From DAORHV01 sp964434575 (lineage in GTDB: Bacteria; Patescibacteriota; Gracilibacteria; Peribacterales; Peribacteraceae), in assembly GCA_964434575.1 (NCBI GenBank), contig CAYSWB010000005.1:21813-85812 (forward strand): a stretch of DNA of 64,000 nucleotides, in the 5' to 3' direction. Positions 39,620 to 47,540 of the stretch are shown piece by piece. Positions within the stretch are counted from its first letter, which is position 1. Every line of letters starts with the position of its first letter. Position numbers and translations under genes: made by a program. The notes beneath the pieces were generated by a model. It was not told the origin of the DNA, did not search any database, and was given only the letters and a program-made list of their open reading frames with translations.

Positions 39620-40563
39620 CGCCCCGCCGCACGCCCGGCGCGGAACCGCTGACCGCCAAGCGGGTCGGCATCTTCTTCTCGGCTCCCGGCTTCGACGACG
39701 CGCCGTTCGACAACACGGACTACAAGAAGTCGTACCACGACTTGGCCGAGATCATCGCCAAGCGCGGCGGGCAATGCATCATCGTGCGCGGCGCGGAGAC
39801 GTTCCTGGGCGCCGGCGCGTTCTCGCACGGCTGGGTCTACGAGTACGGCGTGTTCCGCACCACCGACGGTCCGGTGCAATTGGACGTGATCTACAACAAA
39901 GGCGAGGCGTTCCAGGCCGACGCAGAGACCGCGATGGTCAACGATCCGCACGTGGACGCGCTGTGCCGGAACAAGGAGCGCACCATCGGGCAGTTCCCGG
40001 CGTTCTTCCCCAAGTCCAAGCTGGTGACGTCCGTATCCGATCTGAACGGCGCGCTCGGATCGTTGTCCGGCGACACGCTGGTGGTGAAGCCGACCGACGG
40101 CTGGGGCGGCCACGGCGTGTGGGTGGGGGACCGCGGCGAGGCGTACCAGAAGGTCGAGCGGTATCCGGCGCTGATCCAGGAATTCATCGACACATCCAAA
40201 GGCATCCCGGGCATCGTGGACGGCAAGCATGATCTTCGCATCCTCATCGTCGGCGGCAAGCTGGCGCTTTGCTACGTCCGCACTCCGCCGGACGGCAGCG
40301 CGGTGGCCAACCTGGCGCAGGGCGGCAAGATCATCCTGGTGCCGGACGACAAGATTCCGCCGGAAGCATTGGCGATCGCGATGAGCATCGATGCCGAGAT
40401 CGGCAAGGCCGGCAAGCGCGTGTACTCGGTGGACATGGGCCTGCACGACGGCCGTGAGTGGAAGCTCTTTGAACTAAACCCGCAACCGGGACTGACCTCC
40501 ATGAAGTGGGGGGAGGGGGTGCAGCGGTACTATGAGTACCTGGCCGATGAATTGCTGAGTTAA
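39616..40563 (+). CDS. ATP-grasp ligase, GshB/RimK-like, paralog 2
   Basis: 315 residues from MTPRRTPGAEPLTAKRVGIFF. It shares DVIYNKG, hNDPxxDALCxxKxRT, FIDTxxGIPGIVxGxHDxRhL, RTPPxG...NxAQGG and EWKLFELNxxP with the upstream gene. The ATP-binding Lys is in TLVVKPTDGWGGHGV; Glu and Asn in FELNPQPG likely bind magnesium. The ATG overlaps the previous stop (ATGA), so coupling is tight. Two similar ligases with one amidohydrolase suggest stepwise building of a small peptide or peptide-like tag. Substrate unknown. Confidence 0.8.
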   Translation: MTPRRTPGAEPLTAKRVGIFFSAPGFDDAPFDNTDYKKSYHDLAEIIAKRGGQCIIVRGAETFLGAGAFSHGWVYEYGVFRTTDGPVQLDVIYNKGEAFQADAETAMVNDPHVDALCRNKERTIGQFPAFFPKSKLVTSVSDLNGALGSLSGDTLVVKPTDGWGGHGVWVGDRGEAYQKVERYPALIQEFIDTSKGIPGIVDGKHDLRILIVGGKLALCYVRTPPDGSAVANLAQGGKIILVPDDKIPPEALAIAMSIDAEIGKAGKRVYSVDMGLHDGREWKLFELNPQPGLTSMKWGEGVQRYYEYLADELLS

Positions 40564-40568
40564 GTACG

Positions 40569-40645
40569 AAAAGAGTCAGGTGAAACAGGGGAGTCAGGGG
40601 ATCCCCTGTATCTCCTGCTTCCTCTGACTCTCCTGAGTCTTTTTT
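40569..40645 (+). terminator. Long repeat-built hairpin after the ATP-grasp operon
   Basis: AAAAGAGTCAGG pairs with CCTGAGTCTTTT (one mismatch) and GGAGTCAG with CTGACTCT inside; a run of six T follows. GAGTCAGG and CAGGGGA words are repeated in the 5' arm. ACAGGGGAGTCAGG recurs at 48717. Confidence 0.75.
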
Positions 40646-41318
40646 AATCCAGATCCGGGCTCATCTCCCCGTCGTCGGCCTTCTTCTTGCGGGTGACCTT
40701 GGACTTGGTCTTCGGCGCGGGGTCCAGCGCATCCTCCACGCTCATGGTGGAGACGGCGGCTTTGGCGGCGGCCTCTGCCAGATGCTTCGGGATGATGGCC
40801 TCCACGGCGCCCCAGTTGGCCTGGACGCCCTTCGGGATGATGATCGTGACCTGGTCGCCGACCTCGGCGCGGTAGAACGTGACGGAGGCGAGCAGCAGGC
40901 GGTAAGCCTTGCCCTCTGCGAGCACCTTGTACTGGCCGTCCTCCTGGATGAGCACGCCCACGACCGTGCGGCGGTCGATGGGGGCGATCTGCTTGTAGAT
41001 GAATTTGCCTTCCTCGGTGATGGTCAGCTTCATGCCGTCGCCCTCGACCAGCTTGCTCTTGGAAGCGTAGTTGGCCGGGATCGGGTACGTCTGGCCGTTG
41101 GAGTCGACCATGTTCTGTCCGTCGAACACGCCTTCCACCACCTTGTTGGCGGCGGAGTTGTAGACGCCCATGCCCATGGAGCTGGCCTTGGACGAGTAGC
41201 GCTCGCGCGTGGAATCCGACACGCCCGTCATCTCGCGCATCATGCTGTTGGCTGTCTTCAGTGAAGACATGGCGGAATCGATCAATTCCTGAATGGCGAG
41301 CAGTTTGTCGTCGGACAT
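40644..41318 (-). CDS. Unknown cytoplasmic protein with basic tail
   Basis: 224 residues from MSDDKLLAIQELIDSAMSSLKTANSMMREMTG. The first 45 residues are helical; the middle (VVEGVFDGQNMVDSNGQTYPIPANYASKSKLVEGDGMKLTITEEGKFIYKQI) is beta-rich and looks like a nucleic-acid- or ligand-binding barrel; the end is Ala-rich and then Lys/Arg-rich (KTKSKVTRKKKADDGE). The middle pattern SKLVxGDGMKLTI...G.F.YKQI...R recurs in hypothetical proteins of Patescibacteria as I recall, but no function is known to me. It follows the PfkB gene by 49 bp. Confidence 0.55.
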   Translation of the reverse strand: MSDDKLLAIQELIDSAMSSLKTANSMMREMTGVSDSTRERYSSKASSMGMGVYNSAANKVVEGVFDGQNMVDSNGQTYPIPANYASKSKLVEGDGMKLTITEEGKFIYKQIAPIDRRTVVGVLIQEDGQYKVLAEGKAYRLLLASVTFYRAEVGDQVTIIIPKGVQANWGAVEAIIPKHLAEAAAKAAVSTMSVEDALDPAPKTKSKVTRKKKADDGEMSPDLD

Positions 41319-41367
41319 GGTAGGTAGGGTGATGGGGTGGATATCTGCGGTGTTTGCGGTCCGGGTG

Positions 41368-42375
41368 TCACCAGGCGAGGAGCTCGACGGTCAGCAGATG
41401 CTGGCTCAGCAGCGAAAGCATCTCCGACTCCTTCAGCAGGCCTCCCTGCGCGCCCAAAACTTGTATGACACTTGCAGCATTCAGTGTACCAGCAACGAGC
41501 GCGGTTGGCAACGAGCGGCCGGTGATCAGAGCCCAGGTGGCGCCCGTTCCGAATGCGTCGCCGGCGCCGGTGGAATCGAAGACTTCCACGTCCTTGCGGG
41601 TGGGGCAGTAGTAGCAGTGGTCCTTGTCCGCCGCGTACGTGCCGTTGCCGCCGTCCGTGATGCAGACGTTCTTCACGCCGGCGTCCAAGAGCGCTTTCAG
41701 GGCGTCCTTCACGGTTTTCTGCTTGGTGAACGTCTCGGCTTCTTCCTTATTGACGATCAGCAGGTCGGTGAGCTTCAGGAGGGCGGCCTTGTCGCGGCTG
41801 CGCATGCCGGCGTCGATCTGGCAGCCGCCGGGGTTCCACGTCAGGTGGATATGCGGCTCGCCGCGCAGCGCGGTGATCATGTCGTCCTCGATGACGCAGG
41901 CGGTCTCGGACAGGTGGTTCAAAAAGACCGCGTCGGAGCGGTGCATGGCCTCACGGTCGAACGTGACGTCGTGCAGGTGTTCGTTCACGCCCGGCGTGTA
42001 CAGGATGGTGCGGTCGCGGCTGGCCAGCGACAGCACGATGGAGAAGCTGCTGTTCTCGCCTTCGACTTCCGTCACCGACGACGTGTTCACGCCTTCGCGG
42101 ATGAAGTTCTCCAGCATGCGCTGGCCCCACTGGTCGTCGCCGACCACGCCGCAGAACGCGGCTTCGCAGCCCAGACGGGCCAAGCCGACGGCGGTGTTGT
42201 TGGCGCCGCCGCCGCAGCTTTCGACCACTTCCTTCACCTTCACTTTGTGGCCGACGGGGAACTGCACGACTTTCTTGCCGTTCAGCATGCCCTCGGCGTC
42301 CTCGTTCATCTTCAAGAAGACGTCGTACGTTGCTCCGCCGATGGACAGGGTGCGCGGCGGCTTGGAGGACGGCAT
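41368..42375 (-). CDS. PfkB/ribokinase-family sugar or nucleoside kinase
   Basis: 335 residues. N-terminal TLSIGGATYDVF and the Gly-rich CGGGANNTAVGLARLG bind the sugar; the C-terminal signature DSTGAGDAFGTGATWAL (about residues 270-286) holds the catalytic Asp. Family members phosphorylate ribose, fructose, adenosine or 2-keto-3-deoxygluconate; the substrate here cannot be told. It starts 4 bp after the stop of the large surface protein, an odd operon partner for a kinase. Confidence 0.88.
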   Translation of the reverse strand: MPSSKPPRTLSIGGATYDVFLKMNEDAEGMLNGKKVVQFPVGHKVKVKEVVESCGGGANNTAVGLARLGCEAAFCGVVGDDQWGQRMLENFIREGVNTSSVTEVEGENSSFSIVLSLASRDRTILYTPGVNEHLHDVTFDREAMHRSDAVFLNHLSETACVIEDDMITALRGEPHIHLTWNPGGCQIDAGMRSRDKAALLKLTDLLIVNKEEAETFTKQKTVKDALKALLDAGVKNVCITDGGNGTYAADKDHCYYCPTRKDVEVFDSTGAGDAFGTGATWALITGRSLPTALVAGTLNAASVIQVLGAQGGLLKESEMLSLLSQHLLTVELLAW

Positions 42376-42379
42376 GGTC

Positions 42380-44821
42380 TTAAGAATGATAGCGCTGGTT
42401 CATCATGTCCAGGAACTGACGCGTCATGTTTTTCTGCGCGCGGTGCTGGCGCCAGATGATGCCGAGCAGAAGAGCGAGCACCAGCGTTCCGACGGCCATG
42501 GTGGTGGCCGGTCCGCTGCCCACGGTGGACGGGATGTCGTCGATCGGCGGGTCCACGGTGTAGTCCGGCGGGGGATCGCCCGCGCCTCCATACAGATCGT
42601 CGGGGATCGGGTCGCCGGCTCCCGGCCGGTAGCCCGCTTCGCCGCTGGGCGTGCCGCGCGTGACGGCGGCCAGCTCGATCAGCGACTTGCCGGTGACGGC
42701 CACGGGTGTCAGGCGCATTTCGTACGTGACGTCGTTCAGAAGATCACGGACGGTGAACGAACGCAGCTGCGAGTTGATGGTGCGGCGCTCGGTGTACACC
42801 CCCGGCTCGGTGCCGTACTCCAGCATGTAGTGGGCGAGGGGAATGCTCGACGGGGGATTCCATTCCAGCACCAGCGCCTGGTCGTCCGGGCGTGCGGTGA
42901 GCAGCAATCCCAGCGGGGCGCCCAAGGCGGCTTCGCTGCGCTCGGCGCTCTCCTGGCCCTCGGCGTTCAGCGCCGTGAGCGAGAAGAGGTAGTTGTATCC
43001 GATTTCCAGATCCTTGATGACGGCCGAGGTGACCGGCGCGTTGGTTTCCACGCTGGCAAGGAAGTTCTCGGGCTCCTCCTCGCGGGCGATGTAAATGCGG
43101 TACTCGGTGACGTTGCCGACCGTGACGGGATTCCACTTGATGGCAACGCCGTTGGCCTGGCCCTCGGCGGTGACGCCTTCCACGATCGGGAGGGTCTTGC
43201 GTTTCACGTTCCACTTGGCGGAGCTGCTTCCTTTATTGCCGACTTCGTCCGCCATCTCGATGGAGAAGTCGTGCTGGCCCTCGGCCGGCGCTGCGGCGAT
43301 GTTGCCGACGTACGTTCCGCTGAGCGTCTCGACCATCTGGATGTCTTCCTGGTTGAGCTTGGCGCTGAGCACGGTCAGTCCGGGCTCGGACTTCACGGTC
43401 ACGACGGCCGGGTCGGTGGTGCGTCCCTCGGCCGGGTTGAATTCGATGGAGTCGATCTTGGGTCCGGTCTGGTCGATGCGCAGGCGCACCGGGTCGGACT
43501 CGTTGGTGCCGTCTTCTTTGGAGGCGAACAGCGTGGCCTCGTTGTATTCGGCCGGCAGCTTTACCTGGGCTTCGAAGGTGCCGTCTTCGTTCGTCTCGGT
43601 GAAGACCGGCTCCACGCCGCCCTTGATCTTGATGTTGATGAGCACGGGGCCCTTGCCGACCACGCGCACTTCGCGCACGCCGATCAGGGAGTTGTTGGCG
43701 GGGGACACGATGGTGATTTTCTCGCTGGCGCTGGTGGGCGCCTTGTTCACCTGCACCGTCAGCTTGCCGCGGATGGACGGGTCCTTCTGGTCGTAGACTT
43801 CGATGGTCTGCTCGCCGCCGGCGCGGAAGACGAAGCCGAGCGGGATGCTGCGCACGCCCAGGTCCATGGGACGGAAGTCCACGGAGCCGAGCTGCGGCTG
43901 CTGGCGGTTCTGTCCTTTCTTCGGGAATTCGGCGTCGGGGTCGCTGCTCTGGATGATCACCGTGTCGGCGTAGCCCTGCACGATGTGATTCTGGAATTCC
44001 TCTTCGCTCTGGGTGCGGCGGTTGCCGGTGGCGTCCACGGCGTAGATGACCACGCTGAACAGCTCGTTGGCATTCACGCTGCCTTCCTTCGTGAGCGCGA
44101 CCTCGAAGTGGTCGATCACGCCCGTCTCGCTGCCCTGGCCCATGCCGGTCATCTGTGCGGCGAGCGGCGAGCCGGTGGAAACGTAGCCGGCGTCGCCGAC
44201 CGCGATGTCCAAGCGGGTCTTGAGCTGGCGGGAGCTGAGCACGTCGTATGCGGTGAGCGTCATCATGCCGTCCTCGTCGGGCTCCACCGTCCAGGTGAAG
44301 CGGCCCTGTTCGTCGGTCTGCGAAGAGCGGGAGGAGATGATGTCGCGGGAGCGGTTGCTGAGCAGCGCGACCGGGCGTCCGGACAGCGCGTTCTCGTAGC
44401 GGTCGCGCAGCACGGCGGTCACCGTGATCTGCTCGCCCGGCTCCGCGCTGCGGGCGGAAGCGGACAGCGTGGAATGCGCGTCATCCGGAGCGTCGGCCAG
44501 GACCGTGAAGGTCGTGCGGGTGGCGCCGAAGATCGCGGTGTAGGTGCCGGCGGCTTCGACGTACTTGCCCGGCACGTTCACGACGGCGTCGCCGGAGGAG
44601 TTGAGGGTCACGTTCTGTTCGAACGGGGCTCCGTCGGGTCCGTCCACGGACAGCTGGGTTCCGGATTGGCCGGCGCAGCCGGTGACCTGCACTTCGGTTC
44701 CAAGGCCGGCCACGGTATCCAGCGCCGTCACGCTGCATCCGGCCGCGGACAGCGGCTGGGGCACGAGACACGCGAGAATGGTCAGGAGCGTAATGCCGGC
44801 GTGGATTTTTGCCGTTTTCAT
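42380..44821 (-). CDS. Large secreted Ig-like/fibronectin type III surface protein
   Basis: 813 residues. Signal peptide MKTAKIHAGITLLTILACLVPQPLSA, then several Ig-like beta domains (GLGTEVQVTGCAG; SARSAEPGEQITVTAVLRDRYENALSGRPVAL, an invasin-like block), a region with PANNSLIGVREVRVVGKGP, and two fibronectin type III domains around residues 540-735 (VAIKWNPVTVGNVTEYRIYIA; LVLEWNPPSSIPLAHYMLEYG). A membrane helix (MAVGTLVLALLLGIIW) at about 770-790 and a cytoplasmic tail follow. This fits an adhesin or surface stalk held by its C-terminus. Likely cell contact or host attachment, inferred. Confidence 0.8.
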   Translation of the reverse strand: MKTAKIHAGITLLTILACLVPQPLSAAGCSVTALDTVAGLGTEVQVTGCAGQSGTQLSVDGPDGAPFEQNVTLNSSGDAVVNVPGKYVEAAGTYTAIFGATRTTFTVLADAPDDAHSTLSASARSAEPGEQITVTAVLRDRYENALSGRPVALLSNRSRDIISSRSSQTDEQGRFTWTVEPDEDGMMTLTAYDVLSSRQLKTRLDIAVGDAGYVSTGSPLAAQMTGMGQGSETGVIDHFEVALTKEGSVNANELFSVVIYAVDATGNRRTQSEEEFQNHIVQGYADTVIIQSSDPDAEFPKKGQNRQQPQLGSVDFRPMDLGVRSIPLGFVFRAGGEQTIEVYDQKDPSIRGKLTVQVNKAPTSASEKITIVSPANNSLIGVREVRVVGKGPVLINIKIKGGVEPVFTETNEDGTFEAQVKLPAEYNEATLFASKEDGTNESDPVRLRIDQTGPKIDSIEFNPAEGRTTDPAVVTVKSEPGLTVLSAKLNQEDIQMVETLSGTYVGNIAAAPAEGQHDFSIEMADEVGNKGSSSAKWNVKRKTLPIVEGVTAEGQANGVAIKWNPVTVGNVTEYRIYIAREEEPENFLASVETNAPVTSAVIKDLEIGYNYLFSLTALNAEGQESAERSEAALGAPLGLLLTARPDDQALVLEWNPPSSIPLAHYMLEYGTEPGVYTERRTINSQLRSFTVRDLLNDVTYEMRLTPVAVTGKSLIELAAVTRGTPSGEAGYRPGAGDPIPDDLYGGAGDPPPDYTVDPPIDDIPSTVGSGPATTMAVGTLVLALLLGIIWRQHRAQKNMTRQFLDMMNQRYHS

Positions 44822-44830
44822 AATCTTTTC

Positions 44831-44859
44831 ATTGTACCACCGCTTGCCTCAGCCATCAA
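44831..44859 (-). promoter_or_regulatory. Promoter of the surface protein-pfkB operon
   Basis: On the minus strand TTGATG and TACAAT are spaced by 17 bp and the -10 carries a TGG extension. It ends 9 nt before the ATG at 44821. Confidence 0.7.
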
Positions 44860-44933
44860 TCCTCCAAGGTACCATTGGGATTCAGTTTGAACGGTTGTCA
44901 ACCCGCTCGTGGAGCGCACCGGGCGCGCGGTGG

Positions 44934-44939
44934 TAGAAT
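44934..44939 (+). promoter_or_regulatory. -10 box of the lipoprotein gene, probable leaderless mRNA
   Basis: TAGAAT with a TGG extension ends 7 nt before the ATG at 44947. Confidence 0.6.
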
Positions 44940-44946
44940 CGGCTCC

Positions 44947-45537
44947 ATGAAGCGAACCCTGGTCGTCTCGTGCATGACTCTCCTGCTAGTTTCCTGCGGC
45001 GGCAGCGGCGATAAGGACGCCGAAGTAGTCTGCGAGCAGCAGTTCTGGAACGGTACGTTCGCCACCTGTCTGCCGGAAGGCTGGAAGGTGCTTTCGTCGG
45101 ACACGCTCAAGACGCTCGGGGTGCCGGAGGAGACCATCGCCGCGTTCCAGGTCCAGGACCCGCATGCCGGCCAGTTCGACACTGTCACCGTTACCCGCGA
45201 GCCGCTGGCCGCCGAGATGACCACCACCGAATACAGCAACTCCAACATCCTGGCCGTGTCGGCGCTGCCCGACTACCGGCTCATCGACAAGACCGTGGTG
45301 TACATCGACGCCGTGGAATCCGCGCTGCACGTCTTCAGCGCCCGGCCCTCCGCTGAGGCGCCCATCCGCCGCTATTACCAGATCGGCGCCGCCCGCGAGC
45401 GCTTGGGTTACACGTTCACCGGTTCGTTCCCGCTGAGCGTGGAAGACAAGGAGGCCGCCCAGGTGGAGTTCATCCTAAAGAACGTGTCGTTCACCGATCC
45501 GGCCGCCAAGGCGGCGACCGAGGAGAAGAAAAAATAG
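44947..45537 (+). CDS. Lipoprotein of unknown function
   Basis: 196 residues. The N-terminus MKRTLVVSCMTLLLVSCGGSGDK is a lipoprotein signal with lipobox LVSC, so Cys17 would be lipidated. The mature part has three further cysteines early (VCEQQFW ... FATCLPEGW) and a mixed fold with FDTVTVTREPL and YTFTGSFPLSVEDKEAAQVEFILKNVSF, the latter resembling PsbP-like or 'DUF1795-type' proteins that start with LPxGW. The end is Lys/Glu-rich. Start chosen at the signal peptide and promoter. Function unknown. Confidence 0.65.
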   Translation: MKRTLVVSCMTLLLVSCGGSGDKDAEVVCEQQFWNGTFATCLPEGWKVLSSDTLKTLGVPEETIAAFQVQDPHAGQFDTVTVTREPLAAEMTTTEYSNSNILAVSALPDYRLIDKTVVYIDAVESALHVFSARPSAEAPIRRYYQIGAARERLGYTFTGSFPLSVEDKEAAQVEFILKNVSFTDPAAKAATEEKKK

Positions 45538-45578
45538 GCGAGTGCGGATGCCTGTTCGATAACGGGCAATCTTTGGTG

Positions 45579-45584
45579 TATACT
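45579..45584 (+). promoter_or_regulatory. -10 box of the GNAT gene, probable leaderless mRNA
   Basis: TATACT ends 6 nt before the ATG at 45591. Confidence 0.6.
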
Positions 45585-45590
45585 GTCTGG

Positions 45591-46259
45591 ATGCCTCCGG
45601 ATAAACAAATAACAATCATCGAAGATGCGGAGGAAGCAAAGCGTAGCCTGGACGACGGCGCGCTCATTCATCTGACGAACCGTGTCAACAAGATCGAACG
45701 AGAGGATGCCGTCGGTCTGTTGCAGCACGAAGCTGCGCAGCGCATCCACGAACTGCTTCTGCCGGATGAGGAGAAGTGGGCGCGAATACACGAGGTCGAC
45801 CGCGCCTTCTACCCAATCGAACACATGAAAGGATTGCGAGAGAACGGCCAGGTCGTCATTGCGAAGGACGGTGACAAAACGGTGGGCATGGTCGGGTTTG
45901 AGTTCCGCCGCGTCGATAAGGCCAGCGGGAGGAGCGTGTTTGAAATACGGCGCGTCGGCGTGCGCAAAGACTACGAGGGCCAGGGAATCGGCACCAAGCT
46001 GCACAACGCGATGTTCGCAAGAATCCGGGCGATGGATCCGAACTGCCTCGTACTGGTGGAAGCGCAGGATCCGGCGATGATGAAAATCTGCGAGAACATG
46101 GGGTACCAGCGATGCGACCCGCGCCGCGCCCGGGCGCTGCAACATGGCCCAGAAAACCTGGAAGAAGGCCTGGCGTACTTCGCGACGACCGGCGGTCAAT
46201 ATTTTCTCTGCGATCCCGCGCTCGAAGCGGCGGCATCCAGGGAAGGGGAGTCACGATAA
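45591..46259 (+). CDS. GNAT-family N-acetyltransferase
   Basis: 222 residues from MPPDKQITIIEDAEEAK. The acetyl-CoA binding core is VFEIRRVGVRKDYEGQGIGTKLHNAMFARIRA (about residues 120-150), with the Q/RxxGxG/A loop as EGQGIGTK, followed by VLVEAQDPAMMKICENMGYQRC. The preceding strand VGMVGFEFRRVD is also typical. It transfers an acetyl group to an amine; the acceptor is unknown. Six upstream in-frame codons overlap the -10 box, so this start is preferred. It converges on tRNA-Cys with 2 bp between. Confidence 0.85.
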   Translation: MPPDKQITIIEDAEEAKRSLDDGALIHLTNRVNKIEREDAVGLLQHEAAQRIHELLLPDEEKWARIHEVDRAFYPIEHMKGLRENGQVVIAKDGDKTVGMVGFEFRRVDKASGRSVFEIRRVGVRKDYEGQGIGTKLHNAMFARIRAMDPNCLVLVEAQDPAMMKICENMGYQRCDPRRARALQHGPENLEEGLAYFATTGGQYFLCDPALEAAASREGESR

Positions 46260-46261
46260 AA

Positions 46262-46336
46262 TGGAGGTGCCGGCGGGGATCGCACCCGCGCATGGGGGAT
46301 TTGCAGTCCCCTGCCTTACTGCTTGGCTACGGCACC
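46262..46336 (-). tRNA. tRNA-Cys (GCA)
   Basis: The reverse complement gives a 75-nt cloverleaf: acceptor GGTGCCG / CGGCACC, anticodon loop CTGCAAA with anticodon GCA, T-loop TGCGATC, discriminator T as in tRNA-Cys, and encoded CCA. Confidence 0.95.
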
Positions 46337-46347
46337 GAAGCCGGACA

Positions 46348-46353
46348 AGTATA
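46348..46353 (-). promoter_or_regulatory. tRNA-Cys -10 box
   Basis: TATACT on the minus strand, 11 nt before the first base of the tRNA, leaving a short 5' trailer for RNase P to remove. Confidence 0.55.
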
Positions 46354-46421
46354 CGCATATCCGAAAAGAATCTCTAGAGTCGGAGACAGGGGAGTCGTCG
46401 GGGCTTTTCCGGAAAATCTCG

Positions 46422-46450
46422 TTGCACTCCGGTGGGACGCGGAGTAGAGT
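46422..46450 (+). promoter_or_regulatory. purP1 promoter
   Basis: TTGCAC and TAGAGT are spaced by 17 bp, 13 nt before the ATG at 46464. Confidence 0.6.
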
Positions 46451-46463
46451 CCGAAAAATCCCT

Positions 46464-47522
46464 ATGGCGACCAAGCGGTCTACATCGGCGCGCGGCCCTT
46501 CACGTAATCCACGCGATTACGCGATCGCCACCATCGGCAGCCACTCCGCGCTGCAGATTTTGAAGGGCGCCCGCGACGAGGGCGTGCCGAACATCGTCAT
46601 CTGCAAGAAGGGGAGCGAGTACCCGTACAAGAGTTACGGCGTGGCCGACGAGATCATCACCGTGAACGACTGGAGCGAGTGGAAGGACATCGAGCCCGAA
46701 CTCATCAAGAAGAATGCGATCATCATCCCGCACGGGTCGTTCGTGTCCAACATGGGCCACGCCGGCGTGAAGAAACTGAAGACGATGTACTACGGCACCA
46801 AGGAAATCCTGGAGTGGGAGAGCAACCGCACCATGGAGCGCGAATGGCTCGAAAAAGCCAAGTTGCTGCTGCCGCGCGTGTTCGACGAGCCGACCCAGAT
46901 CGACCGTCCGGCCATCGTGAAGTTCCACGGCGCAGGCGGCGGTTTCGGGTACTTCGTGGTCCGCTCGCCCGAGCAGTTCTACGAGGTGAAGAACCGCAAG
47001 TACCCGGAGGAGAACGAGTTCACCATCCAGGAGTACATCGTCGGCGTGCCGCTGTACATCCACTACTTCTACTCGCCGCTCACGGGCGAGCTGGAGATCA
47101 TGAGCTTCGACAAGCGCTACGAATCCAACGCCGACTCCATCGGCCGCATCAAGGCGGAGGACCAGCTGGCGACCAAGATCCACACCAGCTACACCATCGT
47201 CGGCAACATGCCGATCGTCGTGCGCGAGTCCATGCTTCCGGAGTTCTTCGCCATGGGTCAGCGCGTAGTGGACGAGAGCAAGAAGCTCGGCGCCGGCAAA
47301 GGCCTGTTCGGCCCGTTCTGCCTGGAGACCATCGTCACCCGCAAGCTGCAGATCTTCGTGTTCGAAATCAGCGCGCGCATCGTCGCCGGCACCAACCCGT
47401 ACATCGAAGGCTCGCCGTACACCGCGCTGAAGTACGACGTGCCCATGAGCACCGGACGCCGCATGGCCCGCGACATCAAGCAGGCGATCGAGGAAGGAAG
47501 GCTGGAGGAGATTTTGGGCTGA
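46464..47522 (+). CDS. purP: PurP-like FAICAR synthetase, paralog 1 (ATP-grasp)
   Basis: 352 residues. The N-terminal domain (DUF1246) has YAIATIGSHSALQILKGARDEGVPNIVICKKG, where the GSHSALQI loop binds the AICAR phosphate in archaeal PurP. The ATP-grasp part (DUF1297) shows PAIVKFHGAGGGFGYFVVRSPEQF, TIQEYIVGVPLYIHYFYSPLTGELEIM, KGLFGPFCLETIV and FEISARIVAGTNPYIEGSPY. PurP makes FAICAR from AICAR, formate and ATP in purine synthesis, a mainly archaeal route; most bacteria use PurH. No other purine gene lies nearby. A second copy follows by 18 bp. Confidence 0.88.
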   Translation: MATKRSTSARGPSRNPRDYAIATIGSHSALQILKGARDEGVPNIVICKKGSEYPYKSYGVADEIITVNDWSEWKDIEPELIKKNAIIIPHGSFVSNMGHAGVKKLKTMYYGTKEILEWESNRTMEREWLEKAKLLLPRVFDEPTQIDRPAIVKFHGAGGGFGYFVVRSPEQFYEVKNRKYPEENEFTIQEYIVGVPLYIHYFYSPLTGELEIMSFDKRYESNADSIGRIKAEDQLATKIHTSYTIVGNMPIVVRESMLPEFFAMGQRVVDESKKLGAGKGLFGPFCLETIVTRKLQIFVFEISARIVAGTNPYIEGSPYTALKYDVPMSTGRRMARDIKQAIEEGRLEEILG

Positions 47523-47527
47523 TCCGC

Positions 47528-47533
47528 TACACT
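47528..47533 (+). promoter_or_regulatory. -10 box before purP paralog 2, probable leaderless mRNA
   Basis: TACACT lies in the 18-bp gap, 7 nt before the ATG at 47541. No good -35, so the gene may also be read from the upstream promoter. Confidence 0.4.
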
Positions 47534-47540
47534 GAACCGC

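Noticed and set aside
41829..41843. GCCGGGGTTCCACGT inside the PfkB gene, matching the tail of the 3' hairpin repeats
   Set aside because: It encodes a conserved-looking TWNPGG stretch in frame and lacks the hairpin; chance match.
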